Positions 57,437 to 64,000 of a stretch of 64,000 nt of DNA are shown here, in pieces (positions within the stretch are counted from its first letter, which is position 1; each line of letters opens with the position of its first letter). The stretch is from contig JACTVC010000016.1 of the NCBI GenBank assembly GCA_018417955.1, positions 310,001-374,000 of the forward strand, written 5' to 3'. This stretch comes from Laccaria trichodermophora (lineage: Eukaryota; Basidiomycota; Agaricomycetes; Agaricales; Hydnangiaceae). Position numbers and translations under genes: made by a program. The notes below the pieces were generated by a model. That model made no database searches. It saw only the letters and a list, made by a program, of their open reading frames with translations, and was not told the DNA's origin.

Positions 57437-58600
57437 GAACTCCCTCTGCGGTGGGTCCTTCGGTCGGCTAGTCTGTGCCTTGGTGCTGGAGGGTGGTGAT
57501 TCGTTGAAGTCAACACAAGTCGAGGATGACATTTGACTTCCACAACACTGCCAACCTCAGCCCGACCATCATCAACTTTCCTCCTGCTCGGCGCAGCCTC
57601 ACACGTCCTCCTCTCTAGGTCATCCGAAAAGTCCTGTTCAACAAGAAACAAAACTCGCCTCCCTAACCAACTTGGGCCTCTCCACCTCCCTCGCGAGATT
57701 TCTGAACTCGCGCTTGCTCTCCTCCAACTCTTGAATAAGATCCTTCACATATTCCTCTAAAAGCCTTTCCTTCCGGAAATCCGATACCATCTAGTTCGCT
57801 GCCTGCGTAACAGCAGCCACTCTCCACCGCTTCATTTCTCTCCTCCCGCGATGAGCTCGTCGCTCTGTCATTGCATCTTCCATATCTGGTTGGAGAGCAA
57901 CAGACGATCGCAGAAAGCCTTGAATGCATTGGAGCATTTCGACGCTTTGGTAGACTGGAGTCTGCCTTTTATCCCTCGGTGTTCTTTTCAGCCGTGGTTC
58001 ATCAACAAAAGCCGCTCGCAGAAGTTAGAGAACGCTGAGCAGACGGCGTTAGACCTGCCGTTCTGACTCGGAGGACGTTGGGCGGACATGACCGCAGGGC
58101 GGAGTGTTATAATGGCGCGCAGAGGGGTTGCCCTTGCCACGTTACGAGGGGGAGGTTACACAGGAGTTTGGAGTGCATCGTCTTTTCTTTCAAGTCTGCG
58201 AGGACTTGGTTGGCTCTGGCTGCGAGGTCGTGAGGGTGTGGTAGCTGCGGATGAAGGTGGTGTATGCCGGTGTGTTGCGGGTGCAGGTGTGGTGGGGGCT
58301 TGTATCCAGGGATGTAGTCCGATGCTGAGTGGAAAGAGAGGGCAACGCGACGGCGATGAAAAGGCGATTGGTGTTCATTGGATTGTAATTAAACGTCGGC
58401 GTCAACATTTCAAGGTGATTTACAAGGTTTGCTTTAGACTAGGATTGGCTAGACGACATCGCAGTATTAACAGCGGGATAATGTGCGAAGAAAGGACATC
58501 TCGTAACTTACACTTGAAATTCCGCGTTGAATATACTAGGCGGCTGGTTGGACATTCGTATTCTTCGTCATAAGTTGGAAGCGAATGAATGGAGGGTGGT
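57437..58600 (+). repeat. Direct repeat, first copy (~1.15 kb)
   Basis: Matches 62792-63950 in the same orientation: CCTCTGCGGTGGGTCC, GGAGGGTGGTGATTCGTTGA, CCCGACCATCATCAACTT, GAAAAGTCCTGTTCAACAAG, GGTTGGAGAGCAACAGACGA, GGTTGGCTCTGGCTGCGAGG. Conceptual frames (LSPTIINF; SEKSCSTRNKTRLPNQL) are shared but broken by stops in this copy, so coding status is unclear. Confidence 0.8.
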
Positions 58601-60930
58601 GATACTGGAAGCAATAGCCTTGTCCTGATATGGAATAAATACTGGTCGAGAGTGGGGTGGAAAACGGGAGTTGTCAGGGAGGCAGTGGGTTGAAGAGGGG
58701 AGCTTGAGCCTGGGTTGCACTGATTGTCAGATCTATGCAAACGACAAGCAACGGTTGAACGTTGCAAAGTTGAACGTTGAAGACGTGCACCTTATTCACC
58801 TTGCGTGATATCTTCTATCAATCTTCTATCGCCTTTCACGCATTACGCATGCAGACAAAGCCATGTCAATGAAGAATACTAAGAGGCAGTTCAGTTTTCA
58901 AAGAGGAAGACTAATGAGGATAAGTCGGAGTAGTGAGTTTAGGAATTTCGAACTGCAAAGATCCTGGCATACCTCCGAGGCTTCAATTATTTGTATGATG
59001 TCTCTCGTCAGAATCGCCGTGTCGCCCCCGTAGAAACCTTCCCGTCTCTTGAGCAAACCTTGCCTTGACCTCGCCTGGGCCTTGTGAGAGTGTTGATGTT
59101 GGACGTTACTTACTTGGTTTGTGACTGCCAACCTGCTGCCAACCTTCATCCAAAACAAGTTTACGCAGCTGCTTCAGCGATGGTCCTCTGTTGTCAGAAA
59201 TCATTCTGGACACCGCGACCACAGTGAGTCTACAATGTCTTCCATTCCAAGCAATGAATCACTTACTCTTGTCGCCTTCTCTACAAACCAGCTTCTCCGT
59301 GTTACCACCGTCATTTCCATGTTGATGCTGTTGTCTCAGTCGAGCATTAGAGACGAGGAGCTCTGAATAGAAAGGTACGTCATCTTGATGAATGCAGCAT
59401 TGGGGCTCATCAGTGACCCCATCTCAGGACGCACGAGGCACTGCCGACGTTCTAACTCCAGCGACAAGTTTTAATCACATTGATGGTTATCGTGGACCGG
59501 CCAAGCGATCGGGTAAAGATCCAAGATGAAGACTTCAACCTTGTCGAGAAAGGGAACGTCGCCGGTATTGAAGGTGGGGACAGACGTACGACGTTTTCGT
59601 CATCGTCCCTTTATAGTAGCGAGGGAGGGTGCCCCAGCCCGATCTTGACCACGAGCCAAGTACATGAATCACCTCCTCTTCCCGCCTCCTTCCCGCCCTC
59701 TTACGTGTGCCTCTTGTTTTAGGAGTCAAGTAGTTGCAACCCTGAAGGCCGTCTTCAACTCGAAGAGCGGACAGCTTCTTATTTGAAACAGTGGCGAAGC
59801 TACAGGTCATCAACGACCAACCTGAGGCAGAAAATCCGTTATCACGCCAATGCAATGCCGTGGAGCTTGCCACGTCATGTTCGACCTCACTACGACCACT
59901 ACGACAATGGAACCTACATGGTCGGGGTATTCGAGTTGCCTGTCCTACTTGAGCATGCATATAATGTGCAGATAGCGATAGGTGGCAGTCAGATTCGAGC
60001 CCACCGCTCCTTTGATGTGTTCTAGATCTCCTCCTTGCGATCGTTACAGTCGCCCATCTCAATCCAACCGTTTTTTGGCGGTTCTTCCCAACACACTGGT
60101 CCTTCTGTCTCCTCTCTTATCGTCATTCCGTCTTCTCCTCGCTTTTTCACATTCATGAAAATTGACAGTTGGCACTCCCCGAATCCTCAGACGATGGACA
60201 TAGATTCAACATGGCTCCTCCCAACATGCTTACCGGCGCTTCTTTCTCCTCTTAAATCTTCCCGTCCTCTCCTCGCCTTTCACATCTTTGAAGAACGGCA
60301 GCTTCTGCTCAGGCGCCTTCGGTTTCGACGTGCCAAGGCGGGAACGCACAATGCCGTTCATTGGCACGGTCCTCCTGCGTGAATCGTAGGCCACAACTGG
60401 GTCATCGGAGGGGCTGAAGTCAAGCTCAGTTGAAGCAAGTTGCTGGAGAAGTTGAGCAAGGCGGAGGATGTGGGGATCGTGTTATACACTTGCCCAGCAA
60501 GCTGGCGAACGCATTTCACCACTTTTTTGACAATCAGGCCAGGAGTAATGCCTCTCAATCGACCACGATCGTCAACCCTTGTTCGCCTATAACGGAGCGT
60601 CGACTCATCGAAGACGGAGCTTGGAAGTGCCGCTGGTGAGGGTTTGGGATGGGGAGATTAGAATGGGGGACGTGTTGGTAGAAGGGGGGGATTGTATTGG
60701 CTTCCGTTGACTGGTTGTCGGATGGTGTGCCCTACCACAATCAATGCGATCACTGTTGTCTTCCCCGACTTTGCGTCGGCTCTCCACAGAACGTTACGTG
60801 TTAAGTCCCATACGGTCTTGATGGTACCCAACTCCCAGTGTAATCCCAACTTGATTACGTCCTATCCTCGTCAGTCTTGAATTTTGTGTTGGAATAGAAG
60901 TCAGCATGATCAGTGGATGATTGCGTCCAC
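58601..60930. other. No named gene; possible exons
   Basis: On the minus strand around 58880-59210, GT-AG signals bracket short segments such as DNRGPSLKQLRKLVLDEGWQQ and KARFAQETGRFLRG; on the plus strand 59760-60025 reads ASYLKQWRSYRSS...HYDHYDNGTYMVGVFELPVLLEH. I could not join these into a gene with consistent phase. Remaining sequence shows no repeats of note. Confidence 0.35.
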
Positions 60931-60934
60931 TCAG

Positions 60935-62772
60935 CTAGAAGCAAAGCAAGACTTGAAGTCGGATAATGAACAGATGGAGGCCAATTTCAACTGTCATGCT
61001 CAAGCTCGTGCATATGGAGGTTGTATTCAAAAAACTGTAACGTACATGCTTTCTCTGCGGAATGGTTTCACTGTTCTGTATGGGAAACTGTTCAACGTTC
61101 AAGACCAACATGTAGCTCCGCCAACCGCCATGGTGGGCCATTTTTCGCTCATCCAATAACTGCCAACGCCCAAACGATGGCAAGTGGAATGATCGTTGAG
61201 CTGAACCCCGTGAATTTGCAGCACCTCTTTCCGCGGTACTAGTAGCAAACTCCGAATCATGAGTTGATGATTCTGGAGCATCATCATCCTGAATTCCGCG
61301 ACGACGTATACTACCCAATCGCACTGGCGCCGAAGGTCTGGACGAAAGTGGACTCGTTCGGGAATGGGTCAAAGACACGGGCGATGACGGGTCCATGAAG
61401 TAATCGTCATCCGAAGGCCACCGGTCTCTGGAAGTCGCCATCCGATTTAGTGGAGAATTAGGGGTGGAAAAGACTGTTGGTTGACTACCACTGGGAGGTG
61501 ACTTCGGCTCCCTCTCTTCCAAATCCTCTTCGAAGACAGTGTCTTGTGGGAAGTTAGAAGTGTTGGGATTCTCCCTCAGAGGCGAGAGGTCTGCGCGTCG
61601 GGACTGAGAAGCAATAGGTCGAGCTGGTTCGCTCAACGACCGGGAGTGGCGCGCATTCATTGTGGCACTTTCCCTTACTTCCTCCATTTTGGGATCAAAT
61701 GGTGAGCTGTCAAAGTCTGCCGGCGACTCAAACGTGGAGTTGCGTTGCTGGTATAATAATCAGTACGTTTTCCCAACATATCAGAATGATGATTCTTACC
61801 CCATTTCGAGGCGTACGTTCCCTGGAGACGATGACATCCTCATCGTACGCGTGGCCAGTCGGGTGAGGGGACAAGGTCGTTTCTGGAGGATGAGTTTGAT
61901 CAAAGCTTAGTAACTCTGCTTGCAAGCGCGACTGGACGTCTTGCAGCCTAAAGGAACGTAAGTCATGAAGATGACAACACACATCGTATCAATACCTTGT
62001 AAGCTTGAGAGTCTCAAGGACTTCTTTAGCCAGGGCTTGAACAGCTTGTTTCTCTTCTTTGCTCTTCAGAGTCGATTTTCGTATTGGACTGTTAAACCAT
62101 CAAACGATCAGAACTTTTCTCAACGTTTACCACAAAGAGATTTACCTCGTGATATGTTCCATAGATTTCTGGAGTCTGGCGTCAATTATATGTCGTCTAT
62201 ATGTGCCGGTGTGGACCAAAGCTTTGAGTATCTTGCAAGACCCAATAACTTCAAAGGCCGTTTGGCTGCTAGTCAGGTGCATGAGTTCCGGAAGAATCCT
62301 GGCTTTGATTAGCGTGTCTCGGCCAACATCCGAAAGTTCAGCGATAATCCGACAAATTTCGAGGCCATATTTTTTGCATTCAGTGTCTGTGACGGTGTAC
62401 CGAGGACTACATTCGCTGATTAGTGGAAAGCAACGGATGAAAGTACTAAACACAAACACACCTTAACCACCTGACTACGTATGGAACTATTCTGCTGTCA
62501 ATGACTGGTGTATGCGGAGAGTTTTGAACCATCCTCCACAGCAAACGGAAAGCTCTGAGGTGTACTCCTAAAGCTACATCTTCTTCCCTAAAAATATTGC
62601 GCAAAGATGGCAGGGTATCCACAACCAGTTGTCTTGCTTGATCTGGTGCGGCCATAAACAAAGTGCAAAGGGCTTCCAGGCTTGATTCTTGAGCTCCTTT
62701 CTCTCCCTTGCTAAAATCTCTCATGAGCTTGAGTCTCGACTTCGAGGAAAATGGAAGATTCCTACACCGCAA
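60935..62772 (-). CDS. ARM/HEAT-like repeat protein gene, minus strand, 5' incomplete
   Basis: Five exons join in phase: 62772-62462 (SSLEALCTLFMAAPDQARQLV...LRAFRLLWRMVQ), intron 62461-62416, then SECSPRYTVTDTECKKYGLEICRIIAELSDVG...LPELMHLTSSQTAFEVIGSC to about 62146, intron of about 60 bp, KSKEEKQAVQALAKEVLETLK, intron of about 50 bp, LQDVQSRLQAELLSFD...RTPRNG to 61800, intron 61799-61748, and a long Ser/Pro-rich exon with NSPLNRMATSRDRW...APVRLGSIRRRG. The helical N-terminal half looks like armadillo/HEAT repeats, the C-terminal half disordered. The true C-terminus is uncertain (the open frame ends at 60935). This is the most host-like gene in the window. The direct repeat starting at 62792 abuts its 5' side. 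Function unknown. Confidence 0.65.
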
Positions 62773-62791
62773 CCCATGACAAAGACTTGCC

Positions 62792-63960
62792 CTCTGCGGT
62801 GGGTCCTCTTCGGTCGGCTAAGCCGTGCCTTGGCGCTGGAGGGTGGTGATTCGTTGAAGTCAACACGAGTCGAGGATTATGTTCGACTTCCACATCAATG
62901 CCAACCTTAGCCCGACCATCATCAACTTCCTCCTGTTCGGCGCAGCCTCACACATCCTCCTCTCCAGGTTATTCGAAAAGTCCTGTTCAACAAGAAACAA
63001 GACTCGCCTCCCCAACCAGCTTGAGCCTCTCCGCCTCCCTCGCGAGATTTCTGTACTCGCAGCTCTATTCCCCCGTCAACTCCAACCTTTCGGACATCCG
63101 ATGCCATCTGGTTCGCTGCCCGCGTAGCAGCAGCCACCCTTGACCACGTCTGCAATCGGCTCGTTGATCCGTCGTTGCATCTTCCATGTCTGGTTGGAGA
63201 GCAACAGACGATCGTAGAAAGCTTTGAATGCATTGGAACATTTCGACGCTTTGGTGAACTGGAGTCTGCCTTGTGTCTTTCCGGTTCATCAACAAAAGCC
63301 ACTCGCATAAGTCAGAGAACGAGCCGACGGGCTAGGCGTGCGATCCTGATTCGCAGGACGTTGGGCGGACGTGATCGTAGGACGGAGTGTTATAATAGCG
63401 CGCAGAGGGGTCGCTCTTTGTCCACACCACGAGGAGGAGATTGCGCGAAGTTTGGAGTTCATATTCCGTTCTGGCCGTCGATCGAGCCCTGGAGTCTGCG
63501 AGGGCTTGGTTGGCTCTGGCTGCGAGGTCGTGAGGGTGTGGGTGGTGTGTGCTGGTGTGTTGCGGGTCAAGGTGCGTTGGGAGCGCAGGCTCAGTTAGGG
63601 CAGAGCAAATTCCGAATCTTAGTCTTGTCTGCACAGTAGCAATGTCAATATTTGTGCGGAGCGTTTGTACCCATAGATGTAGTCCGATGCTGAGTGGAAA
63701 GAGAGGGGAACGCGACGCATATGAAAGAGCGAGTGGTGTTCTTGAATAGTACCGACATTGAAGTTTGAACTTTAACCCGTTGGCGTCAGCGTGATTTTGG
63801 TTTTGGCTTGAAATGAGGTTCGGCTAGGAGACATATAAACATTCACAGCCGGATAATGGGAAAAGAAAGGACATTGTGGTGCATGATGTGGATGAACTTG
63901 GGATGAACGCGGCGTAAAAAAAGTCATGGATAATATTGGACAGACGTGCTGGAGCAGAAA
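62792..63960 (+). repeat. Direct repeat, second copy (~1.15 kb)
   Basis: Matches 57437-58600. In this copy one frame is open longer (from ATG at 62879: MFDFHINANLSPTIINFLLFG, then EKSCSTRNKTRLPNQL), hinting at a former gene start. No known domain. Confidence 0.75.
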
Positions 63961-64000
63961 CGCGGAGCAGGCAACACAAAGTCGAGTTTCTTGTCCTGTG

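Noticed and set aside
59970..60010. tRNA-like B box (GATTCGAGCCC)
   Set aside because: No matching A box or cloverleaf stems upstream on either strand.

Overview
The window is fungal nuclear DNA, most likely from an Agaricomycete (Basidiomycota). Reasons: GT-AG introns of about 45-60 bp, a tnp2 (Plavaka/EnSpm-like) transposase of the kind common in mushroom genomes, a pogo/CENP-B-like transposase, a fungal NB-ARC/TPR (NLR-type) gene, an F-box/leucine-rich protein of typical basidiomycete form, and very dense nested transposons. I see no bacterial-style operons, rRNA or credible tRNA. The species cannot be named from the sequence alone.

Layout. 1-4.9 kb: a foldback (palindromic) repeat about 4 kb long with AATGA-type arrays, interrupted by a 584-bp hAT MITE. 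4.9-7 kb: a 5'-truncated Ty3/gypsy integrase fragment with a frameshift. 8.0-9.0 kb: a 320-bp tandem repeat. 9.4-9.8 kb: a hAT MITE. 10.3-11.4 kb: an insertion (solo-LTR-like) whose empty site survives at 26.6 kb. 11.4-13.7 kb: a KOW-domain (Spt5-like) gene split by a hAT MITE. 13.8-20.6 kb: tandem and inverted repeats, a TA-flanked MITE and a further foldback copy. 21.4-24.9 kb: an NB-ARC/TPR gene split by a 1.55-kb hAT element. 25.4-31.9 kb: MITEs of four kinds (hAT, CACTA-like, mariner-like foldback, all with visible target duplications). 32.4-37.6 kb: an F-box pseudogene on the minus strand carrying two hAT elements, one with a nested MITE. 37.7-42.0 kb: a tnp2 transposase pseudogene carrying two 370-bp MITEs and a nonsense codon. 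42.3-44.5 kb: an intact seven-exon companion gene of unknown function. 45-50.7 kb and 56.2-64 kb: diverged, duplicated gene fragments and a few multi-exon genes I cannot name. 50.7-56.2 kb: a 5.5-kb insertion with a pogo-like transposase, itself carrying a MITE and a hAT element.

How it fits together: almost every recognisable gene here is a transposase or a gene broken by transposons. Precise 8-bp (hAT), TA (mariner/pogo) or 3-bp (CACTA-like) duplications let the pre-insertion state be read. Much of the left part (about 12.8-32.4 kb, excluding the young inserts) is CpG-poor compared with homologous copies on the right, which looks like methylation- or RIP-like decay. Nonsense codons in three unrelated genes also fit CGA-to-TGA change. 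The most unusual pattern is that four hAT elements with three different terminal sequences share a GC-rich, hairpin-forming internal module.
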